Shown here: piece by piece, positions 17,387 to 25,288 of the stretch | How positions within the stretch are numbered: the stretch's first letter is position 1 | Layout: every line of letters starts with the position of its first letter | Origin: Rapidithrix thailandica | GTDB lineage: Bacteria > Bacteroidota > Bacteroidia > Cytophagales > Flammeovirgaceae | DNA: 64,000 nt | Direction of reading: 5' to 3' | Assembly (NCBI RefSeq): GCF_039710355.1 | Contig: NZ_JBDKWZ010000011.1 | Location: 1 to 64,000 of the forward strand | The notes under the pieces: generated by a model | Told to the model about the DNA's origin: nothing | Database searches by the model: none | Seen by the model: only the letters and a program-made list of their open reading frames with translations | Position numbers and translations under genes: made by a program

Positions 17387-19309
17387 TTATTCATCATCAA
17401 ATTCTTCTAACCTTACTACTGCATTTTCCCATTCTTTTGTAGTTGATTCTACGTCAGATTTCACTTGCTCATATTGAGCAGATAATTCTGAGAGTTTGGT
17501 ATTGTCCGAATAAATTTCCGGGTCAGCCATTTGGCCTTCCAGTTGTTGCTTGAGCGTTTCCAACTCGTCAATTTTTTGCTCGGTTTCTTTAACTTTGTTC
17601 TCTAGCTTTCTTCTTTGTTTTTGCCGCTCTTTAAATTCCGCATCGTTGTAGCTTTTCTTCTTCTCTTTCTTTTTACTGAGTGATTTTTCGGGTTGAGCTA
17701 CTTCTTGCTTGGCTTCTTGTTCATTTTTCCAGGTTAAATATTCTCCATATGTACCGGGATATTCTTTGATTTGATGCTCTTCTATGTACCAAATTTTATT
17801 GGCCACATTAGCAATGAAATGCCTGTCGTGAGAAACGGTGATAAATGAGCCTTCGTAATTATTCAGTGCTTGAATCAACAGGTTGACCGATTGAATATCC
17901 AAGTGGTTAGTCGGCTCATCCAGCAACAAGAAATTTGCCTCTGAGATGAGCGTTTTAGCCAGTGCTACCCTGGATTTTTCTCCTCCGGATAGAACTTTGA
18001 TCTTTTTAAACACATCATCCCCACTGAACAAAAAGCAACCCAGTACGCTTCTGAGGTCTTTTTCTGTTTTTCCGGAGCCGGCTTGTTTTAACTCTTCCAG
18101 AATTTCATTTTCTATGCCCAAGGCTTCCAATTGGTGTTGGGCATAGAAAGCCGGCAATACATTGTAGCCGGTTTCCCGGTGTCCGGTTACAGGTTCGGTG
18201 CCTGCAATGATTCTGAGCTGCGTGGATTTTCCCTTTCCATTGGCCCCGATCAAGGCAATCTTATCCCCCCGTTCTATGGTTGCATGACTTTCCTGCAAAA
18301 TGATTTTTTCTCCAAATGCCTTTGAGACATTTTCCATTCGGAAAATAATCTTTCCTGGCTGTTGCTGAAAGGTAAAGCGGATATTTAAATCTACGATTTC
18401 TTCGGTCACTTCTTCCACTTTATCCATCTTTTCCAACAGTTTCATTTTTGACTGTACCTGTCGCGCTTTGGTAGCTTTGGCCCGGAAACGGTTAATAAAC
18501 TGTTCCGTTTGCTTTATCTTTTGTTGTTGGTTTTTGAAAGCGTTGCGTTGGATTTCATTTCTCAACTCTTTTTCTTCCAAGTAAAAAGTATAGTTGCCGG
18601 AATAGAGTTGGAGTTTACCACCGGATACTTCCACAATGGTATTCACGGCTCTGTCGAGGAATTCCCGGTCGTGAGAGACAATAATAACCGCCCCTTCGTA
18701 ATTGCTTAAATAGTTTTCCAGCCATTCGATAGAGGGAAGGTCTAAGTGGTTTGTCGGCTCATCCAGCATCAGAACAGAAGGCTTTTGCAAGAGAAGTTTT
18801 GCTAACATGACCCGCATACGCCATCCTCCGGAAAACTCCCATAAAGGACGTTGCAAATCTTCCGTGCTGAATCCCAGACCTTCCAGGATTTCTTCCGCTT
18901 TCGATTGAATGGTATAGCCGTCTAAGGCTTCGAATTCCTCCTGTAATTGTGTTAGTTTATGCACCAGGTCCTCTTCATAAGCTTCTTCCAACTGTTTGAT
19001 GACCTGGTTGATTTGACTTTGCAATTTCAATTCTTTCTCAAAGGCCTGCATTGCTACTTTAAGTATGGAATCGTCACTTTGATACGATAACAAATCCTGA
19101 TTCAAAAAGCCGATCGTACAGTCATTTGCCTTTGAAATAGTACCTGCATCGGGAGTCAAATCTCCATAAATCAATTTCAAAAGGGTGGTTTTACCGGTTC
19201 CGTTTAAGCCTACTAAGCCAATGCGGTTTTTAGGTTTTATATGCAATGAAGCATCTTCATAAATGGTTCTGCTTCCGTAGTGAAAGGAAAGGTTTTGTAT
19301 TGCTAACAT
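17387..19309 (-). CDS. ABC-F family ATPase (Uup/EttA-like)
   Basis: ABC-F proteins have two fused ATPase domains and no membrane part, and act on the ribosome. The 640-residue protein starts best at the ATG at 19309 (MLAIQNLSFHYG); the longer frame begins with a TTG and 11 non-conserved residues. Domain 1 has GLNGTGKTT, an FSGGWRMRV signature and LMLDEPTNHLD. A helical linker rich in basic residues (about 230-300) follows, then domain 2 with GANGKGKST, LSGGEKSRV and LLLDEPTNHLD. A C-terminal coiled coil (about 540-640) resembles the Uup C-terminal domain, which binds nucleic acid. No antibiotic resistance can be inferred. Confidence 0.92.
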   Translation of the reverse strand: MLAIQNLSFHYGSRTIYEDASLHIKPKNRIGLVGLNGTGKTTLLKLIYGDLTPDAGTISKANDCTIGFLNQDLLSYQSDDSILKVAMQAFEKELKLQSQINQVIKQLEEAYEEDLVHKLTQLQEEFEALDGYTIQSKAEEILEGLGFSTEDLQRPLWEFSGGWRMRVMLAKLLLQKPSVLMLDEPTNHLDLPSIEWLENYLSNYEGAVIIVSHDREFLDRAVNTIVEVSGGKLQLYSGNYTFYLEEKELRNEIQRNAFKNQQQKIKQTEQFINRFRAKATKARQVQSKMKLLEKMDKVEEVTEEIVDLNIRFTFQQQPGKIIFRMENVSKAFGEKIILQESHATIERGDKIALIGANGKGKSTQLRIIAGTEPVTGHRETGYNVLPAFYAQHQLEALGIENEILEELKQAGSGKTEKDLRSVLGCFLFSGDDVFKKIKVLSGGEKSRVALAKTLISEANFLLLDEPTNHLDIQSVNLLIQALNNYEGSFITVSHDRHFIANVANKIWYIEEHQIKEYPGTYGEYLTWKNEQEAKQEVAQPEKSLSKKKEKKKSYNDAEFKERQKQRRKLENKVKETEQKIDELETLKQQLEGQMADPEIYSDNTKLSELSAQYEQVKSDVESTTKEWENAVVRLEEFDDE

Positions 19310-19409
19310 AGTTTGATCGTTTCGGAATTTTTGAATGTGCAAATTTCTTGAATTATTCCCTGGAAAGAAAATTGACTTGAAAATGCTTGAAGAATACGCC
19401 AGAACTTAT

Positions 19410-20471
19410 CTATTCACAATATTTGCTTCTGTAAACGGCTCCCTCATGAATCCCTAATTGGTAAGCTTGGGACCATAAGTTACATGCCTGAAGGGTATCC
19501 TTTACTTGAAGGTGGTACAGCCCCAAGTAAAAATAAGGAATGCCATTCTTCGGGTTTATTAAAAGGGCATCATTTAACTTTGGAAGTGCCTTTTCAGGTT
19601 GATTTAATTGGAGTTGGCTCACTGCAAAACCAATTAATGCTTCTCTTCGGAGACTGTCCGATGCTTTCTCTATTGATAAGACTTTGTCGTATTCTGATAA
19701 AGCTTCTTGAAACAGTAACTCTTTGTAAAGGAAAATGTCCCCTTTTAATAGATGAGCTTCCAGATAATCAGGCGAAAGCAACAAGGATTTTTCCAGGGCT
19801 TCCAGAGAATTTTGATATCGCTGGGCATTGTAACAAGCAATGGCAAGTGTCCAAAAGTATTCTTTCGGAGGGTTTTCTGACAGTGTGATAGCCCGGTTAA
19901 GATGTGAAATGGATTCGGCAGAGCGAACCTTTTCCCGTACATATATACTCCCTAACAAGAAGTGGGCTTTTTCAAAATCATCGTCTCTTTCTATGGCTTT
20001 GGAAAGCAGGCTAATTGCTCCGTAGGGATTGTCTTTTTGGATTTCGGTGGCTTGCCTGTAAAGGCTTTTCGCTGTGTGTTTCTGCATAAAATTGAAAAAC
20101 AAGGCCATCGCAAAAAGTATGGCAATAAAGCCCAAAGCTACAGCCAGGTGAATTTTTCCGCGGTTTTCCGGAGGGACTTTCCGGGAAAAACCTTGGTAAT
20201 ATTTTCTGGTGTGCCTGGTTTCCGGCCCTGAAGACGGATGAGTAGTAGTTTCGGAATAGTCTTTTAGTAAATACTCATCATGAAGGGCCTTTTTGAGAGG
20301 ATCAGACAAAATTTGATACGCTTCGTTGATCAATTTGAATCTTTCCTCTGATTGATGGTCTTCCGGGTTGCGATCGGGATGATATTTTAGCGCTAACTTT
20401 TTGAAAGAGGACTTGATTTCATGCTCACTTGCATTATGATTTAAGCCTAATATTTGGTAACAATTTATCAA
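19410..20471 (-). CDS. Membrane-anchored J-domain protein with TPR repeats
   Basis: The 353-residue protein begins with a complete J domain (about 3-70), with LALKYHPDRNPE carrying the HPD motif that stimulates DnaK ATPase. A low-complexity linker leads to one membrane helix (about 107-125). The rest (about 130-350) is a string of tetratricopeptide-like repeats, for example SLEALEKSLLLSPDYLEAHL and KALPKLNDALLINPKNGIPY. The J domain should face the cytoplasm and the TPR region the periplasm, which suggests coupling of DnaK to the envelope or to a transport complex. This is inferred from topology. The gene is single, with a -7 box upstream. Confidence 0.85.
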   Translation of the reverse strand: MINCYQILGLNHNASEHEIKSSFKKLALKYHPDRNPEDHQSEERFKLINEAYQILSDPLKKALHDEYLLKDYSETTTHPSSGPETRHTRKYYQGFSRKVPPENRGKIHLAVALGFIAILFAMALFFNFMQKHTAKSLYRQATEIQKDNPYGAISLLSKAIERDDDFEKAHFLLGSIYVREKVRSAESISHLNRAITLSENPPKEYFWTLAIACYNAQRYQNSLEALEKSLLLSPDYLEAHLLKGDIFLYKELLFQEALSEYDKVLSIEKASDSLRREALIGFAVSQLQLNQPEKALPKLNDALLINPKNGIPYFYLGLYHLQVKDTLQACNLWSQAYQLGIHEGAVYRSKYCE

Positions 20472-20533
20472 GGGCGATGTTCGGGTTAATCTTCAGTATA
20501 TGAAACAGCTTTCTAAAAACTACTATATTAGTA

Positions 20534-20541
20534 CAAAGTTA
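20534..20541 (-). promoter_or_regulatory. Candidate -7 box for the J-domain gene
   Basis: CAAAGTTA on the plus strand is TAACTTTG on the minus strand, an exact TAnnTTTG match. It sits 62 bases upstream of the start at 20471. No clear -33 TTG is seen. Confidence 0.35.
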
Positions 20542-20791
20542 GCAGATTCTTCAGGGTTTTGTTTTAAAACCTTGAACTTAAAGATGGAACTTTGTGAAAG
20601 TTATTGAGGGTGGATGTTTGAAACATTGCTACCGGGCTAAGGTAATTTTCAAAACCGCGAAAGTAGAGTTCCCAATGAGCTTATCCATGTGCTGCAAGAG
20701 TAAAGTGCGTGCAAAAGACAAACCTAGGGTGTTTGGAAAAGAGTAGGGGCATCAAAAGCTTCTGACAAAGTAATTTGTGGTATGAATGTAT

Positions 20792-20815
20792 AAATTTAAA
20801 CATGCTCTTATAGGG
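20792..20815 (+). repeat. 24-bp dispersed repeat, copy 1
   Basis: AAATTTAAACATGCTCTTA followed by TAGGG matches 29228-29251 at 22 of 24 positions. It lies 69 bases upstream of the kinase-fold gene. Confidence 0.5.
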
Positions 20816-20884
20816 ATTTTGAGAGGAAGGATGTATTATGTTGGTTTATTTAAATAGTGATTTGACAGTGGTATTTCTCCGGTT

Positions 20885-21913
20885 ATGGCTTTAATCAGTA
20901 AGAAGAAACCTATTTTTAAAATTAATAAGACATTGAAAGAGTACCTTATCCGGTATAACCGCTATGCCAAGGTGCCGATTCATTATCCTGACCTATTGCG
21001 TTATGAAAATGCCATCCCTTTGTATGACTCTCTAGGCAATGATACATTATGGGTAACTGTATTTTATAGCCAGACAGATATGAGGACGATTTATGAAAAC
21101 CTCAAACATATCTATGCCATTTTAAAAGCCGGAGGGGATGAGTCGGTGATCAAGCATTTGTATATCGACCGGGTGGATTTGTGTATTTATGGAAATACGA
21201 GGCCTTTCCGGGTGCGGGTTGTCAACGAAATCAATGACAACTTTGACTATTTTTATGTGAAAAATGCCGATGCTTCAAGGGTATACGGTTTGGAGTTGGA
21301 AGAGGTGCTGTCGCCTAACCGGGTAAGCTATTTGGTACATGGGGAGACATTGATCGAAGAGCATATCGCCGGAATACCCGGAGAGCAGTTTATCAAAGAA
21401 TATTTGGACGATTGGCGTTTGAACAAAATCCGTTTGGCCAAAGAGTTTGTCAAATTCAATGAACGCTGTTTTGTAAGACTGTTAGGGGATATGCATTCGA
21501 ATAACTTTGTGGTGGATATCACTCCGGATTTTGATGAAGTCAGTTACCGAATCCGGGCGATTGATTTTGATCAGCAGTCGTATGAAGGAAAGCGCTCCAT
21601 TTACATGCCTCAGTATTTTAAACAAAACAATCCCATCATCCATGTAGGGTTGGAATGCATGACTCCGGAAACAACCCGGCAATATCAGAAAGAGGAGAGG
21701 GTGTTGATTGCCAACCGGTACCGGGCTTCAAAGTTCAAAATCAGAGGGATTTTATATGCGATGAAGTATGACTATATCTCCAACCAGGAAAACACCCAGA
21801 AGTTAAAGGAAGAATTGAGTCAATATTATAAGAACAATGCCTTTATGCAATGCAAAAATATGGGTGAAATTCTGGAAACGAGCCTGAATTTCACCGTATT
21901 GAAAGTATCATGA
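20885..21913 (+). CDS. Uncharacterised protein with a kinase-like (aminoglycoside phosphotransferase-type) core
   Basis: I do not recognise a named family for this 342-residue soluble protein, but it shows the layout of an atypical protein-kinase/aminoglycoside-phosphotransferase fold. There is a hinge-like LIEEHIAGIPGEQF (157-169). The catalytic loop is LLGDMHSNNFVVD (D202, H204, N207) and the metal-binding segment is IRAIDFDQQS (D227, D229). A lysine in FYVKNADAS (K126) could be the nucleotide-contacting lysine. GDxHxxN followed by D-F-D is the pattern of small-molecule kinases and of proteins such as HipA-like and CotH-like kinases. The C-terminal third is helical and basic. The gene is followed by convergent mgsA, overlapping by 6 bases. 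The substrate is unknown. Confidence 0.65.
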   Translation: MALISKKKPIFKINKTLKEYLIRYNRYAKVPIHYPDLLRYENAIPLYDSLGNDTLWVTVFYSQTDMRTIYENLKHIYAILKAGGDESVIKHLYIDRVDLCIYGNTRPFRVRVVNEINDNFDYFYVKNADASRVYGLELEEVLSPNRVSYLVHGETLIEEHIAGIPGEQFIKEYLDDWRLNKIRLAKEFVKFNERCFVRLLGDMHSNNFVVDITPDFDEVSYRIRAIDFDQQSYEGKRSIYMPQYFKQNNPIIHVGLECMTPETTRQYQKEERVLIANRYRASKFKIRGILYAMKYDYISNQENTQKLKEELSQYYKNNAFMQCKNMGEILETSLNFTVLKVS

Positions 21914-22294
21914 TAATTTGCCTTCCTCAATCATTCCCTTCAACATGAAGTGGGCTGCTGCCGGGTTGGTTGCCAAAGGAACATTGTGCAGGTCACAGAG
22001 GCGAATAAGCATTTGAACATCCGGTTCATGTGGATGCTTGCCCAGAGGGTCTCTGAAGAATACCACGGCTTTGATTTGCTCTTCCACTACCATAGCGGCA
22101 ATTTGTGCATCTCCTCCTAGCGGGCCTGATAATTTTGCATCCACTTCCAGGCCTGCTTGTCTGACAAACTTTCCGGTGGTGCCGGTCGCTACAATTTCAA
22201 TATTTGATAACCCGGTCAGATGATCTTTTAAAAAGGCCACCATTTCTGCTTTTTTGCCATCATGGGCAATGATTGCTATTTTCTTATTCGTCAT
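21908..22294 (-). CDS. mgsA: Methylglyoxal synthase
   Basis: MgsA converts dihydroxyacetone phosphate to methylglyoxal and phosphate, a bypass of lower glycolysis when phosphate is short. The 128-residue protein covers the whole domain. It has IAHDGKK (H11, D12, K14), the phosphate-binding TGTTG (37-41), the catalytic aspartate in SGPLGGDAQIA (D62), and FRDPLGKHPHEPD (D82, H89). All active-site residues are present. Cytoplasmic. Its 3' end overlaps the convergent kinase-fold gene. Confidence 0.95.
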   Translation of the reverse strand: MTNKKIAIIAHDGKKAEMVAFLKDHLTGLSNIEIVATGTTGKFVRQAGLEVDAKLSGPLGGDAQIAAMVVEEQIKAVVFFRDPLGKHPHEPDVQMLIRLCDLHNVPLATNPAAAHFMLKGMIEEGKLS

Positions 22295-22330
22295 AATTTT
22301 CGTTTTATATCCATCACTTTACCAGGTCAA

Positions 22331-22362
22331 CAAAAAAATAGCCGACCTATCCTGGTCGGCTA
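22331..22362 (-). terminator. Terminator of the receiver-domain gene
   Basis: TAGCCGACC (22339-22347) pairs perfectly with GGTCGGCTA (22354-22362) around a 6-base loop. The minus strand continues with seven T residues. It lies 24 bases after the stop at 22386. Confidence 0.85.
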
Positions 22363-22385
22363 AATTAAAATCAATTCTGCGTATT

Positions 22386-22772
22386 TCATATACTTACTTG
22401 TAACCTTTTTCCGGCTATTAAGGAGCTTAAGGCTCTGGTATACCCTTTGTCTTTTAGGATATAATCCATAATTCCCAGCTTAATAATCTCAAATAACAGT
22501 TCCTCATTATCTTCCGGAAGTAGTAGAATTAAATGGGTGTCCGGAAGCATTTCGTACAAACTTTCCACCATATGCAAACCACTCATATCTGACATAGGGT
22601 AATCCATAATGATGACTTCGGGAAATTGCTGATGGTGATCTTTCAGGTACTGAATGCTTTGGAAGCATTCTTTGGGGTCTTTAAGAGAGATGATTTCATA
22701 TTCACCTTTTAAAGAAGTTTTTAGGTAAGACATCCCCGCTTTTTCTGCTTGGATATAATACAAGGTTCTCAT
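22386..22772 (-). CDS. Single-domain response-regulator-like receiver, degenerate
   Basis: The 128-residue protein is one receiver domain with no output domain. The phospho-acceptor aspartate is present (D57 in VIIMDYPMSDMSG), as is the conserved lysine (K107 in DYILKDKG). The N-terminal acidic pair that binds Mg2+ is replaced by Q8-A9-E10, and the switch Thr/Ser is replaced (LILLLPED, L85). It therefore probably signals unconventionally or acts as a pseudo-receiver binding partner. No kinase gene is adjacent. The gene is monocistronic with a clear terminator. Confidence 0.8.
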   Translation of the reverse strand: MRTLYYIQAEKAGMSYLKTSLKGEYEIISLKDPKECFQSIQYLKDHHQQFPEVIIMDYPMSDMSGLHMVESLYEMLPDTHLILLLPEDNEELLFEIIKLGIMDYILKDKGYTRALSSLIAGKRLQVSI

Positions 22773-23078
22773 TGTAAAGAATGATGCTTGGTTAAGGATT
22801 TTAGCTAATTGTTGTTGCTAGTATCAGTAATATAAATTTACTTGTTTCTGAGGTTTTGTGGACTTTTCACATGTCCCTTTAATATTTATTAACGAACAGA
22901 AATATCCAAAGGTATTTTAGGATTAATTGAAGGGCTGCAAAAGAGTCACCCTTTGTTCTGTGTTTATTCAAAAAACATGCAATAATTAAATTGAAGAAAG
23001 AGGGTTTTTATCTTGGCTTGTTAGATGAATGAGTAAAAAACGGATACGTAAATGATGTCACTTGGGGGAAATAGACGT
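22773..23078. other. Intergenic region, nothing recognised
   Basis: The 306 bases between the receiver-domain gene start and the tRNA terminator are AT-rich. No open frame, RNA or repeat with support was seen. Confidence 0.4.
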
Positions 23079-23125
23079 AAAAAAATAAGGTTTTGAAACG
23101 ATCTGTTCAAAACCTTATTTTTTTA
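23079..23125 (-). terminator. tRNA-Val terminator
   Basis: AAAATAAGGTTTTGAA pairs with TTCAAAACCTTATTTT around a loop of about 8 bases. T-runs lie on both strands. It starts a few bases beyond the tRNA 3' end on the minus strand. Confidence 0.85.
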
Positions 23126-23129
23126 CAAG

Positions 23130-23204
23130 TGGAACGTATTGGATTCGAACCAACGACCCCTGCCCTGTCAAGACAGTGCTCTAAACCAACTGAGCTAACG
23201 TTCC
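23130..23204 (-). tRNA. tRNA-Val (anticodon GAC)
   Basis: Read on the minus strand, GGAACGT at the 5' end pairs with ACGTTCC at the 3' end to give a 7-bp acceptor stem with discriminator A. The D arm is GCTC...GAGC. The anticodon stem CTGTC/GGCAG closes the 7-base loop TTGACAG, whose anticodon is GAC (valine). The T arm is GTTGG-TTCGAAT-CCAAT. CCA is not encoded. All arms pair normally, so the gene is intact. Confidence 0.97.
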
Positions 23205-23277
23205 TTTTCTTTGGCTGTGCGAAATTATAAAAAATACCTGTTTTTTCTGCTTTTTCAGGTAAAAATATTTGTCATGG

Positions 23278-23317
23278 GGGAAAATATCTTCCGGATTGTT
23301 CTGTCCGGAAGATATTG
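23278..23317 (-). terminator. Terminator of the phosphodiester glycosidase gene
   Basis: ATATCTTCCGGA (23284-23295) and TCCGGAAGATAT (23304-23315) form a perfect 12-bp stem with an 8-base loop. The minus strand continues TTTTCC. It lies about 65 bases after the stop at 23381. Confidence 0.75.
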
Positions 23318-23380
23318 TTTAAGTACTTTTAGCGGGTGTTTTTTATTAGTATTGATTTCATTTTCAGAATGTTTCTCTGC

Positions 23381-24223
23381 TTAGTGAACAATCAAAATGT
23401 TGGAAACCTTCCGTTCACCCCGGTGATCAAATTTTTTGTTATCACTAGGCATGTTTACCACGCCATTGTCCGGTTGATCTTTAATCCACATCGTTGTGGA
23501 GCCTCCTCCATCCAGGTTGATTGCTTCATTGCACCCCAGAGCAACCAATAGTTTTTGTAATTCGGGCAAAGTCATTCCCGAAGCTTCTTCGGCACGTCCG
23601 TCAATGGTGATAAGATAGAGTTTGTTTTTCACGGTGCAAGCACATGTACGGGGGTGTCTGTTTTGTACAAACTTGGAAGGGTTCTCTAAATTTTGCAGTT
23701 GGGCATCATCAATCAATACCGGACCGGTGACTAAGACTTGTCGCAAATTGGGGTTTTGATTGTAGTTACGATGATCTTTTTCTTGTTGTGCGACACTCAC
23801 AGCATTGTTCTGATCAATCAACAGGGCCCCGTTCAAATGATCATGCGGTTGCCATTTGCCTACTGTATCCTTGTCAAGAATTTTCCCATCTACCTTGATA
23901 TACGTTACAGAACCTCCGTTGCGCATATCAAAAAAACCGGCATTGACAGCCGCAATGGCTTCTGTCTCTTTGGCCATTTGGCTGGTAATGACGTTCTCTT
24001 CGGGGTTATAAACGAGTTTTACCTTTCTTTTTTTTAGATTGACCTCCAAAAGGTTGATATTTTGTGAGGTTCCATTCCATGACTCGAGATATGCGTGTTT
24101 CCAAATAAGTCCTTTAGCGATTTTTTCTTTTCCCCACTTGATTTTTTGTGCTTGGGCATAAACGGAGTTTAGTGAAAGTAAGCCGGCTAAAAGCAGTAGC
24201 AATTGAATTTTTAGCAGTTTCAT
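23381..24223 (-). CDS. Phosphodiester glycosidase family (NAGPA-like) secreted protein
   Basis: The 280-residue protein belongs to the family of mammalian uncovering enzyme (N-acetylglucosamine-1-phosphodiester alpha-N-acetylglucosaminidase). It has a signal peptide (residues 1-25, ending AQAQ). The family motifs are AVNAGFFDMRNGG (about 92-104), LITIDGR (about 210) and INLDGGGSTTMWI (about 236-248), followed by a C-terminal RKVSNILIVH. The D-G-G-G-S-T turn is the hallmark of the catalytic pocket. Bacterial members are periplasmic or cell-surface enzymes probably acting on glycan phosphodiesters such as exopolysaccharide linkages, but the substrate here is unknown. Single gene with its own terminator. 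Confidence 0.9.
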   Translation of the reverse strand: MKLLKIQLLLLLAGLLSLNSVYAQAQKIKWGKEKIAKGLIWKHAYLESWNGTSQNINLLEVNLKKRKVKLVYNPEENVITSQMAKETEAIAAVNAGFFDMRNGGSVTYIKVDGKILDKDTVGKWQPHDHLNGALLIDQNNAVSVAQQEKDHRNYNQNPNLRQVLVTGPVLIDDAQLQNLENPSKFVQNRHPRTCACTVKNKLYLITIDGRAEEASGMTLPELQKLLVALGCNEAINLDGGGSTTMWIKDQPDNGVVNMPSDNKKFDHRGERKVSNILIVH

Positions 24224-24562
24224 CGAAATAGTATACTTTTAAGTTTTGATGGAATTGAATCATACAAAGAAGTGAATTAAACTTTTTCTTTTTCCGAAAA
24301 GATGTTTCAAAAAGGCCTCCTCTGTGTTACTTTTTTCAACAATAGCTTTGGTTATTCTCTTCAAAAAGTGCCTTGATGAGCCGATTTTGATTCCATCTTT
24401 GGTCAAAAACTAGAAGTATAAACCACTTCAAATTCATATCCTCGAATTTAGTTGGGAATGGTGATAACTATCCTTGAAGAAGACTCTTTTTTCTGAAAGA
24501 AAAACAATGTTCGAGAAAGGGGAAGAACTCTCATCGGTGCTATGATAAGTCGAGGCATACTT
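24224..24562. other. Intergenic region, nothing recognised
   Basis: The 339 bases lie between two minus-strand genes. No -7 box, terminator or convincing open frame was found. Confidence 0.4.
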
Positions 24563-25129
24563 TTATGCTTTTGCAAATTCATGAATATATTCCAAAGACA
24601 GCCGGTCATTTAGCCTTTGTGAATAATGTAATTTACGCATGATCAAATCTTGATCTAGTAAAAATTCCGCAGGCATGGTGTTAATGGACTCACCGTCAGC
24701 CATCAAATGCATCGGCAGCCCTTTGAGTTTTGCTTTGATAGCCGTTTGTACAAAGGAGGTGATATGACTCATGGTGGATTTGTAGGCAGACTCTTCGAGG
24801 CCATATGTTTGGTACCATTTTTTATCCGGATCTGAAATGATAGGGATGGGGTTCATCTCTTGTAAGAAGGAGCTTTTTGTAATGACACTTTCCTTTGACT
24901 CGAAAAAGAAGATCATTTCCATGCCTTTTTCTTTCAATTCCTGGTATGCTTTTGACAATGTGTAGACGCGTAAGTTGCAAAAGGGGCATCCTGCATGTCT
25001 GAAAAACCCCAGAAATACCTTTTTGCCTTTGTATTCTGTCAGGTCTATGGTTTTGCCAAATACATCTTGGGTTTTGAATAAAGGGGCAGAAAGGTTAATT
25101 TCAAGAGGAGAGAAGGTTTTGTTGTCCAT
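24563..25129 (-). CDS. Peroxiredoxin-like (AhpC/TSA) family protein
   Basis: The 188-residue thioredoxin-fold protein has the pattern LGFFRHAGCPFCNLRVYTLS (C at about 48 and 51). This is a C-P-F-C motif in the position of the peroxiredoxin/thioredoxin active site, preceded by DLTEYKGKKVFLGF. The C-x-x-C is unlike the single peroxidatic cysteine (P-x-x-x-T/S-x-x-C) of classic AhpC and fits the AhpC/TSA-like peroxiredoxin-like group. It has no signal peptide, so a cytoplasmic thiol oxidoreductase or peroxidase role is likely. The electron donor is unknown. Divergent from the VLRF1-like gene. Confidence 0.8.
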   Translation of the reverse strand: MDNKTFSPLEINLSAPLFKTQDVFGKTIDLTEYKGKKVFLGFFRHAGCPFCNLRVYTLSKAYQELKEKGMEMIFFFESKESVITKSSFLQEMNPIPIISDPDKKWYQTYGLEESAYKSTMSHITSFVQTAIKAKLKGLPMHLMADGESINTMPAEFLLDQDLIMRKLHYSQRLNDRLSLEYIHEFAKA

Positions 25130-25288
25130 GTAAATTCAGGTTATTGGGTTTACAATATACATTTTATCTTACCAAATACCGGTTTGGTTGTGTAATTTAA
25201 AGTACATGATAGTTTTCGTTTTATGATATCTCGTAAAAATTGCATTCCGTTTGTTAATTTCACAGATTCACATTGAGACATAAACGAA

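Larger units (their letters stand above)
20472..20884. other. Divergent intergenic region with a -7 box and a dispersed 24-bp repeat
   Basis: The 413 bases contain a minus-strand -7 box (20534-20541) and one copy of a 24-bp sequence (20792-20815) found again at 29228-29251. No RNA gene was recognised. Confidence 0.5.
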
